A stretch of DNA of 64,000 nt, from assembly GCF_010093065.1 (NCBI RefSeq), contig NZ_CP048113.1, forward strand, positions 6,776,001 to 6,840,000, given 5' to 3'. Below, in pieces: positions 1 through 9,404 of this stretch. Position 1 is the first letter of the stretch, and each line of letters begins with the position of its first letter. The notes under the pieces are model-generated. The model saw nothing but the letters and a program-made list of their open reading frames with translations. It searched no databases and was not told where the DNA came from. The position numbers and the translations under genes are program-made. The stretch comes from Chitinophaga agri (GTDB lineage: Bacteria > Bacteroidota > Bacteroidia > Chitinophagales > Chitinophagaceae).

Positions 1-1104
1 CGCCTAGCGGGTTTTGGCCCGTTATCAGAAATTAAGCGTCGTAGTTACGAACCGCGTTTACAGCCTTATACGCATCTTTATCCCTGGTATGAACTGGGAC
101 GCCTCGCGGCTACCAAAGCAGGCGTAAAAAGCCTGATAAGGTATGAAAAAGGCATGTTCTCAGTAGACTCCGTCTATCATGCGATGGATAAACGGGTAGC
201 CGGCAGATTGAAAAGTGTGGCGGATAAAGTGGACGCGGTATATGGTTATGAAGATGGCGCTATGCTGGCCTTCAGAGAAGCCGGTCGCCTGGGCCTGAAA
301 CGCCTCTATGACCTGCCTATCGGTTACTGGCGCGCCTCCCAACGCCTGCTCGGAGACGAAGCAGAGCGCTGGCCGGCATGGAAGAACTCTATAGTGAGTC
401 TGACCGCTTCCCAGAAAAAACTGGACAGGAAAGACGAAGAACTGAAACTGGCTGACAGGATTTTTGTAGCCAGCAGCTTCACTGCCTCAACTTTGAAAGA
501 TTACCCCGGTGAACTGTCGCAGATAGACGTGATCCCCTACGGATTTCCTGCTGTGAATGATTCCCGGGACTACCATAAATTATCCGGTCGCCCGCTGAAG
601 ATCCTCTTTGTAGGTGGTCTGTCCCAGCGCAAAGGCATCGCCGAACTGTTCGCTGCGGCTGATAGACTGGGCAATGCCGTACAACTGACCATCGTTGGTA
701 AAAAGATGTGCGATAACTGTCCGGTGCTGGATAAAGAACTGGCGAAACATAAATATATCCCAAGTCTGGCGCACGCCGATATCCTGAAACTGATGAGAGA
801 GCAGGATGTATTCATCTTCCCTTCATTGTTCGAAGGATTCGGACTGGTCATCACCGAGGCAATGTCCCAGGGCACGCCGGTGATCACAACAGAACGTACC
901 GCCGGCCCGGACCTGATCACGCACGGAAAGAACGGATGGCTCACAGAAGCTGGTTCTACCGATGCATTATACAATGCCATAGCAGCATTGCTGAACAATC
1001 CCGACAGCGTCGCTGAAGCTGGTCTGGCCGCGATGGAAAAAGCGCGTAGCCGGCCCTGGGCAGTGTACGGACAGGAACTGGCAGCAGCTGTCTCTAAAGT
1101 TTAA
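1..1104 (+). CDS. Glycosyltransferase family 4 protein, 5' end outside the window
   Basis: The frame is open from base 1 with no stop before the first internal ATG at 154, so this is the 3' part of a longer gene. The visible 368 codons include the C-terminal Rossmann half of a GT-B retaining glycosyltransferase. It has the turn ILFVGGLSQRKGI, followed by the donor-site segment FPSLFEGFGLVITEAMSQGTPV with the E-x7-E pattern typical of GT4. It should transfer a sugar from a nucleotide donor to a growing lipid-linked glycan on the cytoplasmic face of the inner membrane. It is the first visible gene of the exopolysaccharide locus and ends 20 bp before the polymerase gene. The sugar and linkage cannot be read from sequence. 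Confidence 0.88.
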   Translation, partial: RLAGFGPLSEIKRRSYEPRLQPYTHLYPWYELGRLAATKAGVKSLIRYEKGMFSVDSVYHAMDKRVAGRLKSVADKVDAVYGYEDGAMLAFREAGRLGLKRLYDLPIGYWRASQRLLGDEAERWPAWKNSIVSLTASQKKLDRKDEELKLADRIFVASSFTASTLKDYPGELSQIDVIPYGFPAVNDSRDYHKLSGRPLKILFVGGLSQRKGIAELFAAADRLGNAVQLTIVGKKMCDNCPVLDKELAKHKYIPSLAHADILKLMREQDVFIFPSLFEGFGLVITEAMSQGTPVITTERTAGPDLITHGKNGWLTEAGSTDALYNAIAALLNNPDSVAEAGLAAMEKARSRPWAVYGQELAAAVSKV

Positions 1105-1124
1105 TTACAGGATCTTGCAAGTGT

Positions 1125-2567
1125 GTGAAAATGATGAATCAGTATCCAAATAAAGTATCAGCGGACCGCATGGCCGAACTCGCGTCCATGCGTTACCAGC
1201 AGATCATGACCAGAAGCTCCGAAAAGTTGATGCTGCGGCTGAAACAGGGCATCTGGCTGTATCTGCTGCTGTTATTGTTTGAAGGTGCTTTACGTAAGTG
1301 GTTCCTGACACCACTGGCTACGCCGTTACTGATCATTCGTGACCCGGTGGCACTGTGGCTGATCGTGGTATGCTGGCAGCGCAAGCTGTTCATACCCTCG
1401 TATGCCTTTACGCTGATGACGATCATTGGGGTGCTTGGGTTGATCTTTGCGGTCACGGTAGGGCACGGGAATCCTTTTGTCGCCATCTTCGGTGCACGCA
1501 TATTACTGATCCACTTCCCGATGATATTCGTTATCCAGAGCCTTTTCACACGCAAGGATGTGATACAGATCGGGAAGTTCATGCTGGTCGTCTCCATCCC
1601 CATGATGGTACTGATCGCGTTACAGTTTTATAGTCCGCAGAGTGCCTGGGTGAACAGAGGGGTAGGCGGTGATGAAGCAGGAGCGGGTTTCAGTGGTGCG
1701 ATGGGATATTTCCGTCCGCCAGGCACGTTCTCTTTCACCAACGGTACGACGTTGTTCTTTAGTTTGTTGGGGCCTTATGTGCTCTACTTCTGGTTGAACC
1801 CCGAAGGTGTGAAAAAATGGGTGCTGATGGGGGCCACGATGGCATTACTGGTAGCGATACCATTGTCCATCAGCCGTGCCTTGCTCTTCCAGACACTGAT
1901 CGGCGTGATGTTCTGCATGTTCGCCGGTTCCAGCAATCCTAAATTTGCAGGTAAACTGTTCGGTGCGCTCTTCGGACTGGTCGTACTGATCGCCATATTG
2001 AGCCAGACCTCTATCGTAGGGGGCGCTATAGAAGTATTCCTCGCACGTTTCGATAATGCCAACGAAAGCGAAGGTGGTGTGGAAGGTGTATTTATAGATC
2101 GTTTCCTCGGTGGACTCCTCGGTGCATTCACCACTACCTCTGCATTGCCTTTATGGGGCTATGGCATCGGTATGGGAACGAACGTAGGGTCGATGCTGCT
2201 GACAGGTGGGGTAACCTTCCTGATCGCAGAAGGAGAGTGGGGAAGAACGATCGGGGAACTGGGACCTATTCTTGGCCTGGGCGTTGTATTCATCCGGATC
2301 GGTATGTCCATTAATATGGGGTATCTGTCTTTTATCAGATTAAGACGTACCGGCGACATGCTCGCATGGATGCTGGTGAGTGACTGCTTCCTGTTGCTGG
2401 CACAGGGGCAATGGGGACAGCCAACAGCACTTGGATTCTCTGTGTTTGTAAGCGGACTGGTATTCGCTTCTTTACGTGATGATGAAGTGGAAGAAACAGA
2501 TGAAGTGCAGGATGAAGATACCGCACATCTGCCACCCCGGGAGGTAGTAATGCGCTACAAAAACTAA
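1125..2567 (+). CDS. O-antigen ligase/polymerase-like (Wzy) integral membrane protein
   Basis: The 480-residue product has about ten to twelve hydrophobic segments from residue 40 onward, and a soluble acidic tail rich in Glu and Asp after residue 455. This layout suits Wzy polymerases and WaaL-type ligases, which are recognised by topology more than by sequence. In this setting it most likely polymerises repeat units of an exopolysaccharide at the periplasmic face. A GTG at 1125 gives the longest product, but ATG codons at 1131 and 1134 are equally plausible starts. It lies between glycosyltransferase genes on the same strand. Polymerase and ligase cannot be separated here, although the surrounding WcaF/WcaI/WcaJ-like genes favour a polymerase. 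Confidence 0.7.
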   Translation: MKMMNQYPNKVSADRMAELASMRYQQIMTRSSEKLMLRLKQGIWLYLLLLLFEGALRKWFLTPLATPLLIIRDPVALWLIVVCWQRKLFIPSYAFTLMTIIGVLGLIFAVTVGHGNPFVAIFGARILLIHFPMIFVIQSLFTRKDVIQIGKFMLVVSIPMMVLIALQFYSPQSAWVNRGVGGDEAGAGFSGAMGYFRPPGTFSFTNGTTLFFSLLGPYVLYFWLNPEGVKKWVLMGATMALLVAIPLSISRALLFQTLIGVMFCMFAGSSNPKFAGKLFGALFGLVVLIAILSQTSIVGGAIEVFLARFDNANESEGGVEGVFIDRFLGGLLGAFTTTSALPLWGYGIGMGTNVGSMLLTGGVTFLIAEGEWGRTIGELGPILGLGVVFIRIGMSINMGYLSFIRLRRTGDMLAWMLVSDCFLLLAQGQWGQPTALGFSVFVSGLVFASLRDDEVEETDEVQDEDTAHLPPREVVMRYKN

Positions 2568-2895
2568 TATTGATGACATCAGTTATGTACGTGCCGGGAC
2601 GCACGTCATAAGATAGATAACACGATGCTGCTTTTGAACGATCATCACTATGAATACCCTGATGGGAATTGTAAAAATGATGCCGGTAATGGCGTTCGTA
2701 AACGGATCGTTGCAGCAGGCCATTCGCCAGTAAGAAGCTTTCCTCCGGCCTGATAATTGTATAAGCGGGAGTGTTTACTATCTGCTCAACAGCTTTGAAG
2801 AATGAAGCGCACATGTACGCTCACATACCGATGTGAGTGAACGTCAGCGGAGAACTGGCAATGATATAACCGAACAGGAAAAATTACAGACTAGT
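2568..2895. other. Intergenic spacer with a hairpin
   Basis: No convincing gene is present in these 328 bases. A hairpin lies at 2583-2611, just after the polymerase stop: TTATG-t-ACGTGC pairs with GCACGT-CATAA around the loop CGGGAC, with one bulged T. There is no T-run behind it, so it may slow or process the transcript rather than terminate it. The antisense frame across the spacer shows no recognisable domain. Confidence 0.5.
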
Positions 2896-4083
2896 ATGCA
2901 CATTGTTTTAGTAGGGAATTATCGCAAGGACAAACAGGAAAGTATGGAGCGATTTGCCCTGATGATGGAAACCGGATTCAACAACGCCGGCCATACTGTG
3001 GAAATCTGGCGACCTACTGTATTCTTTGGAAATTTTTTTAAAGCAACAAACGGAGGTATTGCCAAATGGTTCGGCTACGTCGACAAATGGATACTGTTCC
3101 CTTTGGTGCTTAGAATGAAAAAGCTTTCCAGATCTAAAGAAACGTTGTACCATGTATGTGATCATTCCAATTCATTTTATGTAACACATCTGCCGGAAGA
3201 CAGGACAAGCATCACCTGTCATGATGTACTGGCTATCAGAGGCGGACTGGGACATGAAGATGCTTATGCCCCCGCATCCGGCTTCGGGAAATATATGCAG
3301 CGCTGGATATTATCCAATCTGCTGAAAGCAAAAAAGATCGCTTGTGTGTCTCAGCTGACATTAGACCAGCTCACAGAACTGGCTGCCGCCAAGGGCAAAC
3401 GCCCGGCTCACTGGCGAGTGATACACAACGGTTTCAATGCGGACTTTAGCCCTGTTGGCAGGGAAGAGGCGAGAGCACTGCTGAAGGGAACAGGTGTGAA
3501 CATTGACGAACCATACATCTTTCATGTGGGGTCACGTCAGTTGCGTAAGAACCGGAAGATGCTGATCGATATGGTGCACGCACTGGGTGATCAGTATAAA
3601 GGCAAGATCGTATACGCAGGCTTTGATGTAGAACCAGCCCTGTATGAACATGCAGAGAAACTGGGACTGAAAGACAGGGTGATTGCCGTACCGAAGCCAC
3701 CACATGAAATACTCAGCGCTTTATATAGCTGCAGCTACGCCTTTATCTTTCCTTCATTATCAGAAGGATTTGGCTGGCCGGTCATAGAAGCACAGGCATG
3801 TGGAACGCCTGTGATCGCAAGCAGTACGGCCCCTATGCCGGAAGTGAGTGGAGGCGCTGCATTACATGCAGATCCGCAGAAGCCGGAAGAATTTGCAGCA
3901 GCCTTACTGAAACTTGCCGACGTTGCTACAAGAGAAGAACTGGTTAAAAGGGGACACCTCAACGTCACTCACTTTACACCCGCCATCATGATGAAAGCCT
4001 ATCACCAGATGCTGGGCATTCCCGAAGATGGCATCACACAGGGGATACATGAACATAACAGGTCTGTAGTCTTACCACAATAA
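2896..4083 (+). CDS. Glycosyltransferase family 4 protein
   Basis: The start is placed at the ATG at 2896 because the product then begins MHIVLVGNYRKD, the usual first beta-strand of a GT-B fold. The frame extends upstream to a GTG at 2833, but that adds 21 polar residues with no family match. The 395-residue protein has a C-terminal half with IFHVGSRQLRKNRKML and the donor-binding run FPSLSEGFGWPVIEAQACGTPV, followed by a Pro-Glu-Val-Ser-Gly segment, as in mannosyl- or rhamnosyl-type GT4 enzymes. It probably adds one sugar to the lipid-linked repeat unit. It sits in line with the neighbouring EPS genes, 37 bp before the next glycosyltransferase. Its donor and acceptor are unknown. Confidence 0.87.
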   Translation: MHIVLVGNYRKDKQESMERFALMMETGFNNAGHTVEIWRPTVFFGNFFKATNGGIAKWFGYVDKWILFPLVLRMKKLSRSKETLYHVCDHSNSFYVTHLPEDRTSITCHDVLAIRGGLGHEDAYAPASGFGKYMQRWILSNLLKAKKIACVSQLTLDQLTELAAAKGKRPAHWRVIHNGFNADFSPVGREEARALLKGTGVNIDEPYIFHVGSRQLRKNRKMLIDMVHALGDQYKGKIVYAGFDVEPALYEHAEKLGLKDRVIAVPKPPHEILSALYSCSYAFIFPSLSEGFGWPVIEAQACGTPVIASSTAPMPEVSGGAALHADPQKPEEFAAALLKLADVATREELVKRGHLNVTHFTPAIMMKAYHQMLGIPEDGITQGIHEHNRSVVLPQ

Positions 4084-4120
4084 CTGAATAATCACCTAAT
4101 CAATAGAAAAGAGAACTTCG

Positions 4121-5251
4121 ATGAATATTCTTCATGTCATCCCTACTTATAAGCCGGCTTATATCTACGGTGGCCCTATTTACTCAAGCTCTGCCCTGTG
4201 TGAACAACTGGTGGCCGACGGACATACGGTGACCGTACTGACGACAACTGCAAACGGGGAGGTGGAACTGAACGTACCGCCGGGAGTAGAACAGGACGTG
4301 GATGGTGTAAAGACGTTGTATTTTAAACGTGTCACAAAAGACAATACCAACTTCTCGCCCGATCTGGTTAAATACCTGTATAAGAATATTAAAAAGTATG
4401 ATGCTGTACATATCCATTCCTGGTGGAACCTGGTAGCGATCTTCACCGTACTGATATGTTATGTGAAAAGAGTGAGACCGGTGTTCTCCCCAAGAGGAAT
4501 GCTCTGCCAGTACATCCTGGAAACAAACCATCCTTTTCAGAAGAAGATCATTCAGGCGGTGATCGGTAACAGGCTGCTGCCGAAGGTGAAGTTCCATGCG
4601 ACTTCTACGATGGAAGTGAATGAGATTAAAGAGATGTACCCTTCTTCCCAGGTAGAGGAAATATTCAATTTCGTCACCGTTCCGGACATGCCTGCTGTCG
4701 CTAAGCCAGCTATCGGAGAGAAGATCAGGTTCCTTTTCATGAGCCGTATCGATCCGAAGAAAGGACTGGAGCTGCTGTTTAAAGGACTGAGCATGGTGAA
4801 CTTCCCTTATGAGCTCACGGTGGCCGGCCCTTTCAAAGAGGAATACGTGGAGCAGTTAAAAGCACTGACCCGCGAGTATAACATCGATCAGCATGTGAAC
4901 TGGGTAGGTCCTGTATATGGTGATGCCAAGTTCAAACTGCTGCGCGAGCACGATGTCATGGTGCTGACCTCCTACAATGAGAATTTTGCCAATATCGTGA
5001 TTGAATCACTCGCAATGGGTACGCCGGTGCTGATCAGTAACATGGTCGGACTGAGTGCCTACATCGCCAACAATGATCTGGGATGGATCTCTACGATTGA
5101 TCCGCAGAACATTAAGGAGACACTGGAAAAAACATACGCGGAGCGCGACAGGTTACCTGAGTTGTCACTGCGTGCGCCGGTATTGATGAAGAAGGATTTT
5201 GACAGGAAGCGCCTGGTAAACAAATACCTCGATCTATACCGGGCAAATTAA
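4121..5251 (+). CDS. Glycosyltransferase family 4 protein
   Basis: The 376-residue product begins MNILHVIPTYKPAYIYGGP, which contains the N-terminal glycine-containing loop of GT4 enzymes that act on the EPS repeat unit. The HIHSWWN segment near residue 95 and the C-terminal half, with FLFMSRIDPKKGLELL and later SYNENFANIVIESLAMGTPV, are standard GT-B donor-site features. No membrane span is evident, so it should act at the cytoplasmic face. It is the third GT4 gene in the locus, which suggests a repeat unit of at least four or five sugars once the WcaI-like and WcaJ-like enzymes are counted. About 285 bp without a recognisable gene follow before the VanZ-like gene. Confidence 0.87.
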   Translation: MNILHVIPTYKPAYIYGGPIYSSSALCEQLVADGHTVTVLTTTANGEVELNVPPGVEQDVDGVKTLYFKRVTKDNTNFSPDLVKYLYKNIKKYDAVHIHSWWNLVAIFTVLICYVKRVRPVFSPRGMLCQYILETNHPFQKKIIQAVIGNRLLPKVKFHATSTMEVNEIKEMYPSSQVEEIFNFVTVPDMPAVAKPAIGEKIRFLFMSRIDPKKGLELLFKGLSMVNFPYELTVAGPFKEEYVEQLKALTREYNIDQHVNWVGPVYGDAKFKLLREHDVMVLTSYNENFANIVIESLAMGTPVLISNMVGLSAYIANNDLGWISTIDPQNIKETLEKTYAERDRLPELSLRAPVLMKKDFDRKRLVNKYLDLYRAN

Positions 5252-5536
5252 CGACGTGTTCAGACAATGATACGTGCCCGATGGATGAACTGATAGCCGG
5301 GATCAGCAATAAGCTGCCGCAAACAAAAAGCACGACTACGTGGTTTATTATCAGGCGTCGGGTGATTTTGACGGGCAGGTAGATCAGGAGCGGCGGTTTT
5401 ATCCGCAGTGTCTTATACGCGTCTGGCGTAGCTGCGGGTAAGGGCAACGGACAGAGACTGATCTGCGGGGCTGGCAATGTGTTCTGGTAGACGCTGAGAT
5501 GTATGAATTAAAACGTAATAAGGGATTTTAGAAAGG

Positions 5537-5998
5537 ATGATAGTAAGAGCAAAGAGAAGTACTGTAATAGTTGCACTGGTAATTTATTTAATTGCAGTAG
5601 TGTATGTGGTGTTCCTGGAACCGACAAGGGGCGCAGGTGAGCATACTGCCCCACCCAGATGGATACCTGTCAAGAGTACGATCGACTTTATCATTGAGGC
5701 GGGACAATCAATACACTATTACAGGTACTGGGCATTCTTCCTGTTGAACCTTCTGGGAAATATTATCATGTTTATGCCGTTCGGAGGCCTGATAGCTGCA
5801 TTATCGGGTGGCAATGCCAACAAATTCAGAGTTATCACAACTGCATTCATTTTCAGCCTGAGTATTGAACTGCTGCAGCTCGTACTGAACATCGGGGTAT
5901 TTGACGCTGATGATGTGCTGCTGAATACTTTGGGCGCCTGGCTGGGACTTGTATGGTACCACAGCCTGGTTAAAAAAAATGTGGTCCTTATCTATTAA
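5537..5998 (+). CDS. VanZ-like family membrane protein
   Basis: The 153-residue protein has an N-terminal hydrophobic segment (about residues 8-27), the motif FFLLNLLGNIIMFMPFGGL near residue 73, a further span, and then SIELLQL...GVFDADDVLLNTLGAWLG. The N-x3-FxPFG and Q...R/D-DxxxNxxG patterns are the hallmarks of the VanZ-like family, named after a teicoplanin-resistance accessory protein. The molecular function of the family is not known. A GAAAGG sequence directly precedes the ATG. VanZ-like genes often occur in polysaccharide loci of Bacteroidota, and this placement among glycosyltransferases suggests an envelope or capsule role rather than glycopeptide resistance. Confidence 0.8.
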   Translation: MIVRAKRSTVIVALVIYLIAVVYVVFLEPTRGAGEHTAPPRWIPVKSTIDFIIEAGQSIHYYRYWAFFLLNLLGNIIMFMPFGGLIAALSGGNANKFRVITTAFIFSLSIELLQLVLNIGVFDADDVLLNTLGAWLGLVWYHSLVKKNVVLIY

Positions 5999-6012
5999 AA
6001 TTTCTATTGGAA

Positions 6013-6579
6013 ATGAACAATTTTTATTTGTCACAGGTCCGCCTGAAGGACTTTGATGCTTCTGAAGGCTTAGACCGCGGAGCGGGCAAATTCAAGGAAG
6101 CCTGCTGGTATATGGTGAAAATGCTGTTTTTCCTGACAGCCTTTCCTGTGCCTTCTGGTCTGAAAGCAAGACTGCTGCGCCTCTTCGGAGCGAAGGTAGG
6201 CAGTGGCGTGGTGATCAAGCCAAGAGTGAACATCCACTTCCCCTGGAAACTGGAAGTCGGTAACGATGTATGGCTGGGTGAAGAAGCCTATCTGCTGAAC
6301 TTTGAACAAATGGTAGTAGGCAACAACGTCTGCATTTCACAACGCGCATTCCTGTGTGGAGGTAATCATAACTACAGACATCCGGCGATGCCTTACCGTA
6401 ATGCACCGATCGTACTGATGGACGGTTGCTGGGTAGGCGCCTGTGTGTTTATTGGCCCCGGCGTGACGATAGGGACAGATACAGTCATCACAGCAGGATC
6501 GGTAGTGACCGCCAGTGTAACACAGAATGGTATATTCAAAGGCAACCCACTGACCTTTGTATCAGAGAGATGGAAATAA
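6013..6579 (+). CDS. WcaF-like putative colanic acid/EPS acetyltransferase
   Basis: The protein is a left-handed beta-helix (hexapeptide repeat) acyltransferase. Imperfect repeats such as VGSGVVIKPRVNI, VGNDVWLGEEAYL and VGNNVCISQRAFL run through the centre. They are followed by the catalytic-type His region GGNHNYRHPAMPY and closing repeats that end in GSVVTASVTQNGIFKGNPL. This organisation matches the WcaF branch, which O-acetylates sugars of colanic-acid-like exopolysaccharides with acetyl-CoA. The ATG at 6013 is preferred over the in-frame TTG at 6007. It lies 33 bp before the WcaI-like gene, and the two families commonly travel together in EPS loci. Confidence 0.85.
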   Translation: MNNFYLSQVRLKDFDASEGLDRGAGKFKEACWYMVKMLFFLTAFPVPSGLKARLLRLFGAKVGSGVVIKPRVNIHFPWKLEVGNDVWLGEEAYLLNFEQMVVGNNVCISQRAFLCGGNHNYRHPAMPYRNAPIVLMDGCWVGACVFIGPGVTIGTDTVITAGSVVTASVTQNGIFKGNPLTFVSERWK

Positions 6580-6612
6580 CCCAACAACAAAACAAGAAAT
6601 CTATATAGCGGT

Positions 6613-7857
6613 ATGTCCAAGCGATTATTACTGATTGGAGGTAACTTCTCACCCGAACCAACCGGAATAGGCAAATACAATGGTGAAATGATCAAATGGC
6701 TGGCAGCCGGAGGATATGATTGCACCGTAATAACCAGTTATCCCTATTATCCGGAATGGAAGGTGCAGCCTCCATACGACAAGAACAAGAACTGGTATAA
6801 GAAGGAAGTGATTGAAAGCAACGGACAGGGAGGAAAGATCACGGTATACCGTTGTCCGCAATACGTACCTGAGAAGCCAACAGGTAAGACCCGTATCATG
6901 CTGGACTTTTCATTCGCGGTATCTGCCTTTCTTAAAATACTGCAGTTATTGCCCCGTAAGAAATTTGATGTAGTCATTACTGTAGTGCCGCCTTTTCACT
7001 TAGGCTTACTGGCCGTACTATACAAGAAGTTCAGAGGCGCGAAGTTCTTCTATCATATACAGGACATGCAGATAGAAGCAGCACGTGACCTCAATATGAT
7101 CAAATCTCCCAAGCTGATAAAAATGCTGTTCGGACTGGAACGGTATATATTTAAGAACGCAGACATGGTCAGCAGTATTTCTGATGGCATGATGCGCAGG
7201 ATCCAGGAGAAAGCAGGGAAAGATATATTCTTCTTCCCGAACTGGGTAGATGTAAGTTTGTTCCATCCTATTGAAGATCGTAACCGGTTAAAGACGGAGT
7301 ATGGATTTAACAGCAATGACAAGATCGTGCTCTATTCAGGCGCAATAGGCGAGAAGCAGGGACTGGAAGCTATTCTGAAAACAGCAGATACGCTGCGGGA
7401 AAATAAACAGCTGAAATTCCTCATCTGCGGATCGGGGCCTTATAAGGAGAAGCTGAAGGCAGATGCGGAAGCAATGGGACTTACCAACGTCATCTTCTTC
7501 CCGCTGCAACCATTTGAAAAGTTCAACCAGTTCCTCAATATGGCAGATGTACACCTGGTGATACAGAAAGGAAATGCCAGCGACCTGGTGATGCCTTCCA
7601 AGCTGACAACCATCCTGGCTGTGGGCGGACTGGCACTCATCACCGCCAACGAAGGTACCAGTCTGCACGACCTGGTGAAGAAACACAACATGGGTGTGCT
7701 GGTAAAAGCAGAAGATCAGGACGCACTTACAGACGGTGTTATCAGAGCGATGCAGGACAATGCCCCTGAAATAGCCATGAACGGCCGTATATACGCAGAG
7801 AACTATCTGTCCGTAGGCAAGATCATGTCAAGATTTGAAGAAGCCGTAGTCAATTAA
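6613..7857 (+). CDS. WcaI-like EPS glycosyltransferase
   Basis: The 414-residue GT4 protein begins MSKRLLLIGGNFSPEPTGIG, the characteristic N-terminus of the WcaI branch, with the TGIGKYN motif followed by SYPYYPEWK. The C-terminal domain carries LYSGAIGEKQGLEAIL, a GSGPYKEKL turn and DLVMPSKLTTILAVGG, where the Ser-Lys-Leu replaces the more usual GT4 donor motif, as is normal for this branch. In E. coli, WcaI is thought to add fucose in colanic acid assembly; the sugar here is not determined. It sits between the acetyltransferase and the initiating phosphotransferase, and 26 bp separate it from the latter. Confidence 0.87.
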   Translation: MSKRLLLIGGNFSPEPTGIGKYNGEMIKWLAAGGYDCTVITSYPYYPEWKVQPPYDKNKNWYKKEVIESNGQGGKITVYRCPQYVPEKPTGKTRIMLDFSFAVSAFLKILQLLPRKKFDVVITVVPPFHLGLLAVLYKKFRGAKFFYHIQDMQIEAARDLNMIKSPKLIKMLFGLERYIFKNADMVSSISDGMMRRIQEKAGKDIFFFPNWVDVSLFHPIEDRNRLKTEYGFNSNDKIVLYSGAIGEKQGLEAILKTADTLRENKQLKFLICGSGPYKEKLKADAEAMGLTNVIFFPLQPFEKFNQFLNMADVHLVIQKGNASDLVMPSKLTTILAVGGLALITANEGTSLHDLVKKHNMGVLVKAEDQDALTDGVIRAMQDNAPEIAMNGRIYAENYLSVGKIMSRFEEAVVN

Positions 7858-7883
7858 TTAACACTACTGAACCGTACTTTATT

Positions 7884-9269
7884 ATGTTAGACCGTTATCT
7901 CAAAATATGTAGTATCCAGATACTTGTGCTGGATTTCATATGCCTCAATGCCTTCTTTTTCTTTACGCTTTACTGGATGCAGTCATACGGTATACCCGTA
8001 AGCGTGAATAAAGATACCTTCCTGCTTGCAACGAACGTTTCCTGGGTTGTTGCATTGTATACCACCGGTATCTACTTCATGAGCCAGCAGATGTCCGTTG
8101 AGCGCATCACCAAGAAGCTGCTGCAGAGTATTATGTTGTACCTGCTGCTGATGCTGGTATTTGTGTTCCTGACCAAGGAAGCTTTTAACAGGATATTCAT
8201 TCTTTCATACTGTACGCTGTTTATCCTGCTGGTACTGATGGACAGACTGTTCTTCTATATGCTGACCAACTACATCATCCATCGTAAGGAGATCGAGCGT
8301 AAGGTGGTGATAGTCGGATATAATGATCTGTCTAAGCAGCTGGTGGATAACCTGACAGGCCGTAAGAGCAACCTGCGTTTTGAAGGTTATTTCGAAGATT
8401 ATCAGAATGTACATGAGCTGTCGCTGCATCCGGTGATCGGCAATCTGCGTGATTGTATCCCCTATGCACAGTCTAATGGTATCAAGGAGATCTATTCAAC
8501 GTTATCGCCCGAGCAGTTCCCATATCTGTATACGTTAGCACATGAAGCAGAGCGTCATTTTATCCGCTTCCGTTTTGTGCCGGACTTCAGGATGTTTGTA
8601 AACCGCCGGATGCACGTCGACTATCTGGATAATATTCCGATCATTTCTTTGCGGTCAGAGCCATTGGATGATGTGGCGAATCGCCTGAGGAAACGTATTT
8701 TCGATATTATGTTCAGCGGTGCAGTGATGTTGTTTATCCTTAGCTGGCTCATTCCGTTACTGGCATTGCTGGTGAAGCTGGAATCTAGAGGACCGGTGTT
8801 TTTTATACAGCACCGTACCGGACGTAACAATGAGACGTTCCGTTGTCTGAAATTCAGAAGTATGTATGTGAATAACGAAGCCAACTCAAAACAGGCTACC
8901 AGGAATGACCGTCGTTTCACGAGAGTAGGTCGTATACTGCGTAAGACAAACCTGGATGAGATGCCGCAGTTCCTGAACGTATTTCTCGGCGATATGTCTA
9001 TCGTAGGTCCTCGTCCGCACATGCTGAAACATACAGAAGAGTATTCTGCTATCATTCAGAAATATATGATCCGTCACTTCCTGAAACCTGGTATTACAGG
9101 ATGGGCCCAGGTGAATGGTTATCGTGGAGAGATCACGGATGAATTACATCTGCGTAAACGTATTGAGCATGATATCTGGTACATGGAAAACTGGTCGGTG
9201 TGGCTGGATCTGCGTATCATATTTCTTACTGTATTCAACACCGTGAAGGGAGATAAAAACGCTTTTTAA
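7884..9269 (+). CDS. Undecaprenyl-phosphate sugar phosphotransferase (WcaJ-like), EPS initiation
   Basis: The 461-residue protein has four N-terminal membrane segments (residues 1-130), a CoA-binding-like central domain with VVIVGYNDLSKQLVD, a fifth hydrophobic segment (about 275-297), and a cytoplasmic bacterial sugar transferase domain. The last contains RGPVFFIQHRTGRN, FRCLKFRSM, LRKTNLDEMPQFLNVF, the GDMSIVGPRP signature and KPGITGWAQVNGYRG. Enzymes of this type transfer a sugar-1-phosphate (often glucose or galactose) to undecaprenyl phosphate and so start each repeat unit. The full set of motifs suggests an active enzyme. It is the last biosynthetic gene of the EPS locus in this window. 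Confidence 0.92.
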   Translation: MLDRYLKICSIQILVLDFICLNAFFFFTLYWMQSYGIPVSVNKDTFLLATNVSWVVALYTTGIYFMSQQMSVERITKKLLQSIMLYLLLMLVFVFLTKEAFNRIFILSYCTLFILLVLMDRLFFYMLTNYIIHRKEIERKVVIVGYNDLSKQLVDNLTGRKSNLRFEGYFEDYQNVHELSLHPVIGNLRDCIPYAQSNGIKEIYSTLSPEQFPYLYTLAHEAERHFIRFRFVPDFRMFVNRRMHVDYLDNIPIISLRSEPLDDVANRLRKRIFDIMFSGAVMLFILSWLIPLLALLVKLESRGPVFFIQHRTGRNNETFRCLKFRSMYVNNEANSKQATRNDRRFTRVGRILRKTNLDEMPQFLNVFLGDMSIVGPRPHMLKHTEEYSAIIQKYMIRHFLKPGITGWAQVNGYRGEITDELHLRKRIEHDIWYMENWSVWLDLRIIFLTVFNTVKGDKNAF

Positions 9270-9404
9270 CAAATTTTATAGCATATTTTACTCGTATTAG
9301 TAAGAATGTTAATAGAAAAGAAAGCGCGTTAAGTGTTAATTTTACACTCCGGTAGTAGTCAGGGGACGCCGGAGTCAATCAGGGAGGCCTGTAAACAACG
9401 TTAC

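Noticed and set aside
5252..5536. Antisense frame in the spacer before the VanZ-like gene
   Set aside because: It overlaps the end of a well supported glycosyltransferase gene and has no domain.
5537..5998. Glycopeptide resistance role for the VanZ-like gene
   Set aside because: No other van genes are present and the gene lies inside an exopolysaccharide locus.
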